Shown: positions 1 through 8,267, numbered from the stretch's first letter. The stretch: DNA of 64,000 nucleotides from JAVVHH01 sp963835135 (GCA_963835135.1 CAWIEF010000003.1:1-64000); one strand, 5' to 3'. The notes: generated from the sequence alone by a model not told the origin. A program made the numbers and translations.

Positions 1-1
1 G

Positions 2-43
2 CTGACAGGGGAGGTGCCGCGGGTGATGGCGGATGTGGGCTGA
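2..43 (+). CDS. Possible 3' end of a truncated upstream gene
   Basis: Reading frame 2 is open from the left edge and ends at TGA 41-43, giving LTGEVPRVMADVG. The residues look protein-like, but the stretch is too short to identify. It could be the C-terminus of another polysaccharide gene cut by the window edge, or chance. Confidence 0.25.
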   Translation: MTGEVPRVMADVG

Positions 44-374
44 TCCCGGCGACCCGGCGCGCGCCATGCGATCGCGGGTCAATGAGCACCACGTCGGCGT
101 TCCGCACCGCCCGCGGCCGAGTCGCAGGACCCGGAGCCGCCAGCCGAACCCGGCTCACTTAGTAGGGCTACCTGCCGGCGGCCCCGTCGCCCTCAAACGG
201 TTCTGCTCCCTGGCTGGCCTGCACCACGCAGCTTGGGGTAGACCGTGCCCGGATAAGATGGGGTAAGGGGTGTAACGGTCTGATCGGAAGCGGTGTCGGA
301 GATTCCCACTCCCGCGGCCAAGGTTATCGCCTTGTTGCTGAAGAGCGTTCTGCGCTGCCGAGAACCTATATTGC
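44..374. other. Gene-free leader of the polysaccharide locus
   Basis: About 330 bp with no convincing coding frame on either strand; short open frames here lack family-like sequence and a ribosome-binding site. It lies directly upstream of the first glycosyltransferase, so the promoter of the plus-strand run probably sits here. I could not pick out a clear -35/-10 pair, riboswitch or terminator. Confidence 0.4.
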
Positions 375-389
375 GTGAAAGAATATCAC

Positions 390-1637
390 ATGCCGGGACC
401 TCTCTTCAGTGTTGTCATCCCGACCCGAGAGCGGCCGGAGACCCTGGCCAAGACGCTGGCAACTTGCCTTGCACAGGATTTCGATGATTACGAGATCATC
501 GTCTGTGACAACGCTGGTGGTGCTGCGACGAAGGCGGCGGTAGACGCGGCCAACTCGGCCCGGATCGTCTACATACGCGCCCCGACGCCCTTGGCGATGA
601 GTGCGAACTGGGAACTCGCAATTTCAGCAGCAACGGGCCGTTACGTCATGGTCGTGGGGGATGATGACGGGCTTATGCCGTATGCTCTTCGCGAATTATC
701 CCGCATTATTTCCAAGTATGAGATGCCCAAGGCAGTTCATTGGCGTAGTGCTCATTATAGCTGGCCTACAATCAAGATCGATGGCGAGGCTAATTATTTG
801 TATATCCCGCTCAGTCGAGCCGCTAAAATCCTCGAAGGCAGAACTGAATTACTCCGCGCTTCTCGCTTCGAAATCAACTACCACAGTCTTCCGAACATTT
901 ATTCCGCTGCAATCCGAAGTGACGTAATCGGCGAACATAAGGATCGCGTTGGGCGTCTCATTTGCGGAATGTATCCTGACGTATATACCGGTTTTGCCTT
1001 TGCATATCTCTGCGAAACGTATGTGTCCGTATCAGTCCCGATGCACATGACGGGGATCTCCGGCCGGAGCAACGGAGTCGCAGCGCTGACGAACCCAGAG
1101 GGGTCCGAGATCGCCCAGGAGTTCTACCAGCTCCACAAGGCCGCCGGCTTCAACAGGCATCCGACCGTTCCAGACTACGAATTGTTTCCAGTCCATGCTG
1201 ATGACAGTTTTCAGCAAGCGAAGGCGATGCTCTTTCCTAACGACCAAGACTTGTCGCTGGATCGCAAGGTTATGCTGGAACGCTATCTCGCGGCTATTCC
1301 TGACGTGGGTGAGGATGAACGCCGCTACATCGTCTCTCTGATTAGGCACTCTGCTGCCGATCGTCCCGATCTGTTGGAGTGGTTCGAACTCGGTCGCGTC
1401 CAAGTTTCCGCCCGGTCCGCCGTTTCGGATCCGGCCGCAGAAATTGGGGTTCGATGGCCAGTTCCTGCACATCGACACGGCCCGGTTCGGCATCACCGAC
1501 ATCTGCGGTGCGGTCGCGCTGGCGGACAACATCCTGCAGATCGATCCGCACGGGATCGATTTCGACCTGGGCGTGCTGCCGGACGTGGTGACCGAGCTGT
1601 CGGAGGCCCTCAGCGAGCGCAGTCTCGCACTGAGTGA
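390..1637 (+). CDS. Family 2 glycosyltransferase, C-terminus lost to a frameshift
   Basis: Cytoplasmic GT-A sugar transferase, predicted to add a sugar to a lipid-linked or surface glycan. The N-terminus has the GT2 signature: FSVVIPTRERPETLAKTL, then YEIIVCDNAGG, and a DxD-like metal site VGDDDG near residue 90. GTG 375 is an alternative in-frame start. Up to about position 1400 the frame reads like a genuine protein; beyond that it turns into Arg/His/Pro-rich nonsense to the stop. The continuation (LGFDGQFLHIDTARFGITDI) lies one base further on. A one-base insertion, or a two-base deletion, near 1342-1440 is the simplest explanation; a sequencing error is possible. Confidence 0.75.
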   Translation: MPGPLFSVVIPTRERPETLAKTLATCLAQDFDDYEIIVCDNAGGAATKAAVDAANSARIVYIRAPTPLAMSANWELAISAATGRYVMVVGDDDGLMPYALRELSRIISKYEMPKAVHWRSAHYSWPTIKIDGEANYLYIPLSRAAKILEGRTELLRASRFEINYHSLPNIYSAAIRSDVIGEHKDRVGRLICGMYPDVYTGFAFAYLCETYVSVSVPMHMTGISGRSNGVAALTNPEGSEIAQEFYQLHKAAGFNRHPTVPDYELFPVHADDSFQQAKAMLFPNDQDLSLDRKVMLERYLAAIPDVGEDERRYIVSLIRHSAADRPDLLEWFELGRVQVSARSAVSDPAAEIGVRWPVPAHRHGPVRHHRHLRCGRAGGQHPADRSARDRFRPGRAAGRGDRAVGGPQRAQSRTE

Positions 1638-1776
1638 GACGTTGGAGGATTTGGCTCAGGTTCGGGCCACATTGGTGGAGCGCAGCCTGGCATTGGAGGC
1701 GACATTGGAGGACTTAGCTCAGGTTCGGGCGACACTGGTCGAACGCACCGAACGGCTCGAACGAGCACTGAGATGA
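1444..1776 (+). CDS. Out-of-frame C-terminal part of the frameshifted glycosyltransferase
   Basis: This frame is open from 1342 (previous in-frame stop TGA 1339-1341) to TGA 1774-1776 and encodes a coherent tail. It starts with the segment LGFDGQFLHIDTARFGITDI, which fits the C-terminal region of such transferases, and ends in a Leu/Glu/Arg-rich coiled coil made of two near-identical 21-residue units. The nominal TTG start at 1444 has no convincing ribosome-binding site, so I read it as the continuation of the upstream glycosyltransferase rather than a separate gene. Its stop overlaps the ATG of the next methyltransferase (ATGA). Confidence 0.6.
   Translation: MGFDGQFLHIDTARFGITDICGAVALADNILQIDPHGIDFDLGVLPDVVTELSEALSERSLALSETLEDLAQVRATLVERSLALEATLEDLAQVRATLVERTERLERALR
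1618..1743 (+). repeat. Two-copy 63-bp in-frame tandem repeat (coiled coil)
   Basis: Units 1618-1680 and 1681-1743 are near-identical in DNA and encode RSLALSETLEDLAQVRATLVE-like 21-mers, exactly three heptads each. The length (a multiple of 7 codons) preserves the coiled-coil register, so copy-number change would alter only its length. Confidence 0.85.
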
Positions 1777-3053
1777 TCGCTGCGGCCGTGCACCAGGGAC
1801 CCCCGGCAACCATGTCTCACCTTATCGATCCGAATGACACTGTGACATGGGGCGGTGCTGGCTCGAAACGGGCGTGTCCGGCGTGCGGCTCAGGCGACGT
1901 CACCGTCTGCGCCGACCGGGGCAGTGTTCCTGTTTTCCAGAACGCGCGGTACCGTGTCGCCGAAGCGGCCCGCACGGTCGCCTGCGGCCGATTGGTCCTG
2001 TCCGTGTGCAGGCATTGCGGCTTTGGCTTCAATGCCGCGTTCGAGCAGAAATTGGCGCAGTACGATGCGGCCTACGAGAACGACCAGACCGTTTCGCCGC
2101 ATTTCCTGCGTCACGTGGAAGACATGGCGGATCGAGCCCTGGCCATGGTAGCCGACCGCACCAACCCAATTTTCGTCGAGATCGGTTGCGGGCAGGGCGG
2201 CTTCCTCCGGCAACTCAGGGCAGCACTGGGCGCGCGGCCCAGCCAGGCGATCGGCTTCGATCCGAGCTTGCGTCATCCGGTCGACGACGGCGACTTGCGG
2301 CTGGAGCCGCGATTGTTTGATGCCGAGGCCGCATGCAGCCTCGGCGCCGCACCGGATCTCGTCATCTTGCGGCACGTCATCGAACACGTGGGTATGCCAT
2401 TCGATCTGGTCGCGGCCATCCGCGGAACGATGGATCTGGCGAAACCAGCCGGGGACAAGCCGGCCCGGATCCTGATCGAGACCCCCTGCCTCGATTGGAT
2501 CCTGCAGCACCAGGCCTGGCACGACATCTTCTATGAGCATTGCAGCTACTTCAACGCCGCGTCACTGGGCCGGCTGTTGCGGCGGGCGGGCTTCGAGAAG
2601 GTCGAGGTGACGCATGTCTTCGGCGGCCAGTATCTCGCGGCCTCCGGCGAGGCCGGTATGGCCGTGACCGCGGAGGAGCCCGCGAACGGTGCGGCTGTTG
2701 CTAAACGGGCTGCTCTGTTCGGACAGAGCTTCGATGCGTTCGTGGCGCGATGGCGCGGACGCCTGATGGCGCGGCAGCCTCTCGGGATCTGGGGGGCGGG
2801 GGCGAAAGGGGTGACCTTCGCCGGATTAATCGGATCGACCGTGCCTGTGCGCGGCATCATCGATATCGATCCGAAGAAGCAAGGAACCTATGCCGCCATG
2901 ACAGGCCTTCCCATCCTATCACCGGCAGAGGCCGCACATGAGGGTATCCGCCACGTCGTGGTGATGAACCCGAACTACGCATCGGAGATCGCGGCGCTGA
3001 TCGCCAGTTCAGCAAGCCTGATGGAGCTGACGGTCATGGACGCCGAGGCGTGA
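1773..3053 (+). CDS. Class I SAM-dependent methyltransferase (sugar C-methyltransferase architecture)
   Basis: Three-part architecture of deoxysugar C-methyltransferases: an N-terminal zinc-binding region with two Cys pairs (CPACGSGD and CRHCGFGF), a central Rossmann SAM domain with FVEIGCGQGGFL near residue 133 and RHVIEHV, then a C-terminal NAD-like domain (GIWGAGAKGVTFAGL). The paired EHCSYF motif matches the family. ATG 1773 overlaps the preceding stop; Met14 (1812) is an alternative start. It is translationally coupled to the next gene (GTGA). Known relatives methylate nucleotide-linked keto-sugars at carbon 3 or 5; the substrate here is not determined. Confidence 0.8.
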   Translation: MIAAAVHQGPPATMSHLIDPNDTVTWGGAGSKRACPACGSGDVTVCADRGSVPVFQNARYRVAEAARTVACGRLVLSVCRHCGFGFNAAFEQKLAQYDAAYENDQTVSPHFLRHVEDMADRALAMVADRTNPIFVEIGCGQGGFLRQLRAALGARPSQAIGFDPSLRHPVDDGDLRLEPRLFDAEAACSLGAAPDLVILRHVIEHVGMPFDLVAAIRGTMDLAKPAGDKPARILIETPCLDWILQHQAWHDIFYEHCSYFNAASLGRLLRRAGFEKVEVTHVFGGQYLAASGEAGMAVTAEEPANGAAVAKRAALFGQSFDAFVARWRGRLMARQPLGIWGAGAKGVTFAGLIGSTVPVRGIIDIDPKKQGTYAAMTGLPILSPAEAAHEGIRHVVVMNPNYASEIAALIASSASLMELTVMDAEA

Positions 3054-3817
3054 AGCTCGAAATCGATACCGAAGCCCACATCGTGCGGGTCACCGACCCT
3101 GCGGGCACGCGTGATGTCGCGCTGTATTCTCCCGCCGGCTTCGATCTCATTTCCGACCTCTGGGTGAAAGTGGGTTGGAACGAGAAGTTCGCCTACGGCT
3201 TCTCCTGGATGGGGCGGCCCATCATCCAACTCCCGGAGGACATGGTACGTACGCAGGAGGCGATCTGGCATATCAAGCCCGACGTGATCGTGGAAACGGG
3301 CGTCGCTCATGGAGGGTCGTTGATCTTCTACGCTTCGCTGCTGGCCGCGATTGGCCGGGGCCGGGTCATCGGCGTCGATATCGAGATCCGGCCGCATAAT
3401 CGGGCCGCCATCGAGGCCCATCCCCTCGCATCCTACGTGTCCCTCATCGAGGGCAGTTCCATCGACCCGGCAATCATCAGTCGCGTGAGGGCCGCTATTG
3501 CGCCGGTTGAGACGGTTCTGGTGCTGCTCAACTCCAACCACAGCTACGCACACGTGATGGCGGAGCTGCACGCCTATGCCGGGCTCGTCTCGCCCGGCTC
3601 CTGGATCGTGGCGACTGATGGCATCATGCGCGACCTGCACGATGTCCCACGCGGGACAGCGAGCTGGCGCACGGATAACCCGGCGAACGCCGCTGCCGAT
3701 TTCGCCGCCGCCGATCCGTCGTTCCAAGTGGAAACGCCGCCGCGTCCCTTTACCGAAGACGGCGGTCTGCGTACGCCCACGCACTGGCCGGGAGCGTGGC
3801 TGAAGAAGCTCAGATGA
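3050..3817 (+). CDS. CmcI/rhamnosyl O-methyltransferase family protein
   Basis: 255 residues of the cephalosporin-hydroxylase (CmcI) family, which are in fact Rossmann SAM-dependent methyltransferases; several relatives O-methylate sugars on surface glycans. Visible marks are DVIVETGVAHGGSLIFYAS (SAM loop), RVIGVDIEIRPHNR, the conserved VLVLLNSNHSYAHVMAELHAYA core and GSWIVATDGIM. GTG 3050 overlaps the previous TGA, and its own TGA overlaps the ATG of the cytidylyltransferase, so it belongs to the same coupled operon. Probable role: methylation of a sugar of this polysaccharide (inference). Confidence 0.8.
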   Translation: MKLEIDTEAHIVRVTDPAGTRDVALYSPAGFDLISDLWVKVGWNEKFAYGFSWMGRPIIQLPEDMVRTQEAIWHIKPDVIVETGVAHGGSLIFYASLLAAIGRGRVIGVDIEIRPHNRAAIEAHPLASYVSLIEGSSIDPAIISRVRAAIAPVETVLVLLNSNHSYAHVMAELHAYAGLVSPGSWIVATDGIMRDLHDVPRGTASWRTDNPANAAADFAAADPSFQVETPPRPFTEDGGLRTPTHWPGAWLKKLR

Positions 3818-4587
3818 AAGCGATCATTTTGGCCGGTGGCCTCGGGACGCGCCTCGTCGAGGAAACGAGCGTCAAGCCGAAGCCGATGATCGAAATCGGT
3901 GGCCGACCGATCCTCTGGCACATCATGAAGATCTATGAGGCGCATGGCGTCACCGAGTTCATCGTCTGCCTGGGCTATAAGGGCTACATCATCAAGGAAT
4001 TTTTCCAGAACTACTTGATGCACAGCGCCGACGTGACGTTCGACCTCCGGTTGAACAAAATGGTCGTGCATCACGTCGCGGCCGAGCCCTGGTCGGTGAC
4101 GCTGATCGAAACCGGGCTGGACACCATGACCGGCGGGCGTGTCCGCCGCATCCTACCCTATGTTGCCGAAGACGATGCCTTTTGTCTGACCTATGGCGAT
4201 GGTGTCGGCGATGTGGACATTTCCGCCACCATCGCCCTGCATCGCCGCGCGGGCCGACTTGCAACGCTTACTGCGGCCCGCCCGCCTGCCCGTTTCGGCG
4301 CTATTCGCTTCGAGGGCGACCGCGTCACCGGGTTCGAGGAGAAGCCGCTCAGCGACGGAGGCTGGATCAACGGCGGTTTCTTCGTGGTGTCGCCACGCGT
4401 CGGGGATTACCTCGCCGGCGATGACACCGTGTGGGAACGGGACCCGATGGAGCGTATGGCGGCAGAAGGGCAGCTCGGCGTGTATCTCCATCATGGCTTT
4501 TGGCAGCCGATGGATACGTTGCGTGACCAGCGCTACCTGCAGGAACTCTGGGCGAGCGGTCGGGCGCCGTGGAAAGTCTGGCCGTGA
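3814..4587 (+). CDS. rfbF: Glucose-1-phosphate cytidylyltransferase
   Basis: Makes CDP-glucose from CTP and glucose-1-phosphate, the entry step to CDP-linked deoxysugars. The N-terminus MKAIILAGGLGTRLVEETS is the nucleotidyltransferase signature, followed by KPKPMIEIGGRPILWHIMKIY; later motifs are TYGDGVGDVD (metal-binding Asp), ARFGAI, and the GGWINGGFFV and FWQPMDTLRD blocks typical of RfbF. At 257 residues the length is standard. I chose ATG 3814, overlapping the upstream stop, over GTG 3796. Its partner CDP-glucose dehydratase is at 7191-8264 on the other strand. Confidence 0.93.
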   Translation: MKAIILAGGLGTRLVEETSVKPKPMIEIGGRPILWHIMKIYEAHGVTEFIVCLGYKGYIIKEFFQNYLMHSADVTFDLRLNKMVVHHVAAEPWSVTLIETGLDTMTGGRVRRILPYVAEDDAFCLTYGDGVGDVDISATIALHRRAGRLATLTAARPPARFGAIRFEGDRVTGFEEKPLSDGGWINGGFFVVSPRVGDYLAGDDTVWERDPMERMAAEGQLGVYLHHGFWQPMDTLRDQRYLQELWASGRAPWKVWP

Positions 4588-5813
4588 CGATCTATGCCTG
4601 CCGTCTCTGCCGTACGCCGCTGACGCGCAGCTTCGTCAATCTCGGCCTGTCCCCGCTGTCCAATTCCTATGTGGCCCCCGAGGCCTGCGATCGGGGCGAG
4701 TTGTTCCATCCGCTCCATGCCTTCGTATGCACCACCTGCCTGCTGGTTCAGCTCGCGGAGTTTGAGCCGCCCGAGGCCATCTTCTCCGACTATGCCTATT
4801 TCTCCAGCTACTCCTCCAGCTGGCTGCGGCATGCCGAGACCTACGCCGATACGATGACGCGGCGTCTCGGTCTCGGTCCGCGACACTTCGTGGTGGAGGT
4901 GGCCAGCAATGACGGCTACCTGCTCCAATACTTCATGTCCCGCGGCGTGCCGGTGCTGGGGATCGAGCCCGCCGCCAATGTCGCTGCCGTGGCACGTGAC
5001 AAGGGCATTCCAACCGAGGTGGCATTCTTCGGCGAGGCGACCGCGCGGCAGCTGCGTCGACGCGGCCCGGCCGCCGATCTGATGATTGCCAACAATGTGC
5101 TGGCTCATGTGCCGGACATCCTCGATTTCGTCGCAGGCTTTGCCGTGCTGCTCGCGCCGGAAGGCATTGCCACATTCGAGTTCCCGCATCTGTTGCGGCA
5201 GATGCAGGGGCTTCAGTTCGACCAGATCTACCACGAGCATTTTTCCTACCTGTCTCTGTTGGTCGTGCAGCACGTGATGGACCGCTGTGGCCTGCGGGTC
5301 TTCGATGTGGAGGAACTACCGACCCATGGCGGTTCGCTGCGCGTCTTCGTCACTCACAAGGGCGCGGAGCATGCCGCCAGCCAGCGAGTCACGAGGGTCT
5401 TGCGGGACGAACGTGACGCGGGATTGGACAGGGTGGACGGCTACGTCGGGTTCGCGGAGGCGACGCGCGCCGTCCGGTTCGCGGCGCTGGAGTTCTTCAT
5501 CGCGGCGGCCCGGACCGGCAAGCGTGTCTGCGCCTATGGCGCGGCTGCCAAAGGCAATACGTTTCTCAACTACGTGGGGATCGGCGCCGATCTGGTCGAG
5601 GCCGTTGCCGACCGTTCTCCGCACAAGCAGGGCACGTTCTTGCCAGGCAGCCGCATTCCCGTCGTTGCGCCAGAGGCCCTGACCGCGCTGCGCCCTGACT
5701 ACCTGCTCATCCTGCCATGGAACCTGCGATCCGAGATCGAGCGGGAGATGGCCCATATCCGGAGCTGGGGTGGCCGTTTCCTGACCGCGATTCCGACGAT
5801 CGAGGTATTCTGA
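4584..5813 (+). CDS. Nucleotide-sugar C-methyltransferase (TylCIII/NovU type)
   Basis: About 409 residues with the full C-methyltransferase layout: zinc-binding N-terminus (CRLCRTPL, CTTCLLVQ), the SAM domain with VVEVASNDGYLLQYF and IEPAANVA, the NNVLAHVPD block, the QIYHEHFSYLSL catalytic region, and a C-terminal half (GKRVCAYGAAAKGNTFLNYVGI). This is the pattern of TylCIII/NovU enzymes acting on 4-keto-6-deoxysugars. GTG 4584 forms a GTGA overlap with rfbF; GTG 4569 is an in-frame alternative. Next to rfbF, an epimerase and a reductase, it probably adds the branching methyl to a CDP-4-keto-6-deoxyhexose (inference). Confidence 0.85.
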   Translation: MTIYACRLCRTPLTRSFVNLGLSPLSNSYVAPEACDRGELFHPLHAFVCTTCLLVQLAEFEPPEAIFSDYAYFSSYSSSWLRHAETYADTMTRRLGLGPRHFVVEVASNDGYLLQYFMSRGVPVLGIEPAANVAAVARDKGIPTEVAFFGEATARQLRRRGPAADLMIANNVLAHVPDILDFVAGFAVLLAPEGIATFEFPHLLRQMQGLQFDQIYHEHFSYLSLLVVQHVMDRCGLRVFDVEELPTHGGSLRVFVTHKGAEHAASQRVTRVLRDERDAGLDRVDGYVGFAEATRAVRFAALEFFIAAARTGKRVCAYGAAAKGNTFLNYVGIGADLVEAVADRSPHKQGTFLPGSRIPVVAPEALTALRPDYLLILPWNLRSEIEREMAHIRSWGGRFLTAIPTIEVF

Positions 5814-5815
5814 CA

Positions 5816-6343
5816 GTGCGGTTCGTACCGCTGCCGATCGAGGGTGCTTTCCTGGTGCTGCATGAACCCAAAACTGACGAGAGGGGCAGCTTCTCGCGCC
5901 TTTTCTGCAAAGCAGAGTTCGCCGCAGCGGGCCTCGTTACCGAGTTCGAACAGGTTTCGTTATCCTCGAACCGTCTGGCGGGCACGCTGCGCGGGATGCA
6001 CTATTCCGTGGGCGCCGCCGCCGAGACGAAGCTGGTCCAGTGCACGGCAGGGGCCATCCACGACGTGCTCGTCGATGTGCGGCCGGAGTCACCGAGCTTC
6101 GGCCGCACCGTTGCCCGCGATCTCGCCGGTTCGGCCGAGGCGCTCTACGTCCCTGCCGGGGTCGCGCATGGGTTCCAGACGCTGCGCGCGGAGAGCGAGG
6201 TGCTCTACATGATCGACCAGCCTTTCGCCGAAGCGGCACAGCGGGGCTTCCGCTGGAACGACCCGATCGTCGGCACGGTCTGGCCGCATGCGGTCAGCGC
6301 CATGTCGCCGCGGGATCGCGACTACTTGGACTTCTCCGCCTGA
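5816..6343 (+). CDS. dTDP-4-dehydrorhamnose 3,5-epimerase family protein (RmlC-like)
   Basis: Cupin-fold sugar epimerase, 175 residues (family about 180). Recognisable blocks: GAFLVLHEPKTDERGSFSRLF, LRGMHYS with the active-site region His, KLVQCTAGAIHDVLVDVRPESPSFG, and YVPAGVAHGFQTL. GTG 5816 follows the preceding stop by two bases. In this run it probably epimerises C3 and/or C5 of the methylated CDP-keto sugar rather than dTDP-rhamnose, because rmlA, rmlB and rmlD are not in the window (inference). Confidence 0.85.
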   Translation: MRFVPLPIEGAFLVLHEPKTDERGSFSRLFCKAEFAAAGLVTEFEQVSLSSNRLAGTLRGMHYSVGAAAETKLVQCTAGAIHDVLVDVRPESPSFGRTVARDLAGSAEALYVPAGVAHGFQTLRAESEVLYMIDQPFAEAAQRGFRWNDPIVGTVWPHAVSAMSPRDRDYLDFSA

Positions 6344-6348
6344 CGCGT

Positions 6349-7209
6349 GTGCTGGTCACCGGCGCCGGCGGCTTTGTCGGGCGTCACGCCGTGCTCGCGT
6401 TGCAGGAGGCGGGATATAACGTCTGGGCGGTGCCCCGCGGCATGGATCTGCTCAAGCCGGCGGAGCGGCATCGCGCCGTGGCCGAGGCCGGTGCAAGTCA
6501 CCTACTCCATTTGGCCTGGATTGCCACGCCCGGGCTATATTGGCGGTCGGACGCGAATTTGGACTGGGTGGCGGCAAGTCTGGATCTCCTCCGCCTGTTT
6601 CGTCAGGCCGGGGGTACGCGCGCCGTCCTGGCCGGCAGTTGCGCCGAATATCGATGGGGTCCCCCACGATTGGTGGAAGATGCTCCGTGTGAACCCGCCA
6701 CGCTCTACGGCACGGCCAAGGACGCGACCCGCCGCCTTGCCTTGTGTTATGCGCGGGAGGCCGGGCTCTCGGTGGCTTGGGCTCGCCTTTTCTTCCTCTA
6801 TGGTCCGGGTGAGAGGCCCGAGCGACTGATCTCGAGCGCCATCGCCACGCTGCGGGCGCGAGACGCGTTCCTGACCAGCGAAGGCAGCCAACGGCGCGAT
6901 TTCCTGCATGTCAGCGATGCCGCGATGGCTCTCGTCGCGCTGTTGGGGTCAGCCGCGGAGGCTGCGGTCAACATCGGCTCTGGCACGGCTGTGACGCTCC
7001 GAAGCCTGCTCACGACGTTGGCTGATCAGCTCGACGCGCGCGCGTTGTTGCGGTTCGGGGCGCGGCCGATGGCGGCAGACGAGCCGCCGGTGATCGAGGC
7101 CGATGTCACTCGGCTGGCGCATGAGATCGGCTTTCGCCCACGCTTCGGCCTGGCGACTGGATTGGCCGACACGGTTGCGGCAACGATGGTTCAGGACAAT
7201 CCTTCGTAG
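6349..7209 (+). CDS. NAD-dependent epimerase/dehydratase (probable nucleotide-sugar 4-ketoreductase)
   Basis: Extended SDR, about 286 residues. GTG 6349 gives MLVTGAGGFVGRHAVLALQEAG, with the GxxGxxG NAD(P) site. Further marks: HLLHLAW, VLAGSCAEY (catalytic Ser/Thr region), LYGTAKDATRRLA (YxxxK) and RRDFLHVSDAA. The frame is open upstream of 6349, but that sequence is a shadow of the epimerase gene. As the last gene of the plus-strand run it is the natural candidate for the final 4-keto reduction of the CDP-branched sugar. Its 3' end overlaps the convergent rfbG by 19 bp. Confidence 0.82.
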   Translation: MLVTGAGGFVGRHAVLALQEAGYNVWAVPRGMDLLKPAERHRAVAEAGASHLLHLAWIATPGLYWRSDANLDWVAASLDLLRLFRQAGGTRAVLAGSCAEYRWGPPRLVEDAPCEPATLYGTAKDATRRLALCYAREAGLSVAWARLFFLYGPGERPERLISSAIATLRARDAFLTSEGSQRRDFLHVSDAAMALVALLGSAAEAAVNIGSGTAVTLRSLLTTLADQLDARALLRFGARPMAADEPPVIEADVTRLAHEIGFRPRFGLATGLADTVAATMVQDNPS

Positions 7210-8264
7210 CGCTCGATCTGCGCCAGGCAGACCGCCGCCGCATGCTCGCCGGCCAGCACCGAGCGATGCCACTCCACGGTCCAGTCCAGCGCCAGTTCGA
7301 GCGAGAGCCGCGGCCGCCAACCCAGCCGTGTCCGCGCCTTCGCGGCATCGATGGCTAGAACCGCAGCTTCATGAGGGTGATCTCCAACGGACCGGTGCCA
7401 GGCTGCACCCCCGCCCCAACAGGCCGCCAGCCGGTCGACGACGTAAGACACCGGCTGACAGCCTGACGGATCAGGACCGAAATTCCAGGCCTCGGCTTGG
7501 CTCGCGCCATCGGTCCCGGCGAGGTGTTCAGCCAGCAACAAGTAACCCTGGAGTGACTCGAGGACATGCTGCCAAGGCCGGGTCGCGCCGGGTGCGCGGA
7601 TCTCGACGGACCGTCCGGCCTCGAATGCTCGGATCACATCGGGAACCAAGCGATCGTGCGACCGGTCGCCCCCGCCGATCACGTTGCCGGCTCGGGCCGT
7701 CGCCACGCGAGGACCGTCGGCGAAGAAGCTGCTGCGATAGGCCGCCGCGACCAGTTCGCTGCAGCCCTTGGAGCTGGAATAGGGATCGTGGCCGCCAAGC
7801 GGGTCCATCTCGCGATACGCCTGCCCGGTTTCCCGGTTGTCGTAGCATTTGTCACTGGTGACGATCACCGCCGCGCGGACTGCGGACTTGTCGCGGATCG
7901 CCTCGAGACAATGGACCGTGCCCATCACGTTCGTTGCATAGGTGCCAACGGGGTCGCGATACGAGCGGCGGACGAGAGACTGCGCCGCGAGGTGGAACAC
8001 CGTGTCCGGCCCGGCCTCCGTCACGGCCGCCTGCAGCATCGCCAGGTCACGGACATCGCCCACGATGGAGCGGCACCGCGCCGCTGCACCGGCCATGCTG
8101 AAAAGGCTCGAACTGCTCTCGGGCGCCAGGGCGAAACCCGTTACTTCGGCCCCAAGATGGGCGAGCCAGAGCGTGAGCCACGCTCCCTTGAACCCCGTAT
8201 GGCCGGTCACAAACACGCGCCGGTCTTGCCAGAAGCGGCGGCGTGTTTCCGGCGCGAGTTCCAC
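7191..8264 (-). CDS. rfbG: CDP-glucose 4,6-dehydratase
   Basis: Converts CDP-glucose to CDP-4-keto-6-deoxyglucose with bound NAD. Extended SDR with VFVTGHTGFKGAWLTLWL, VFHLAAQSLVRRSY, VIVTSDKCYDN, the HDPYSSSKG active-site block (YxxxK) and RAGNVIGGGD, all typical of RfbG. GTG 8264 has GGAG six bases upstream, inside the end of the preceding membrane-protein gene, so the two are co-transcribed on the minus strand. It supplies the substrate for the branched-sugar enzymes on the opposite strand; the convergent arrangement separates it from rfbF. Confidence 0.93.
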   Translation of the reverse strand: MELAPETRRRFWQDRRVFVTGHTGFKGAWLTLWLAHLGAEVTGFALAPESSSSLFSMAGAAARCRSIVGDVRDLAMLQAAVTEAGPDTVFHLAAQSLVRRSYRDPVGTYATNVMGTVHCLEAIRDKSAVRAAVIVTSDKCYDNRETGQAYREMDPLGGHDPYSSSKGCSELVAAAYRSSFFADGPRVATARAGNVIGGGDRSHDRLVPDVIRAFEAGRSVEIRAPGATRPWQHVLESLQGYLLLAEHLAGTDGASQAEAWNFGPDPSGCQPVSYVVDRLAACWGGGAAWHRSVGDHPHEAAVLAIDAAKARTRLGWRPRLSLELALDWTVEWHRSVLAGEHAAAVCLAQIERYEGLS

Positions 8265-8267
8265 GAC

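Noticed and set aside
33..266. Open frame of 77 codons at the left edge
   Set aside because: Arg/Pro/His-rich composition, no ribosome-binding site and no family-like sequence; typical GC-rich spurious frame.
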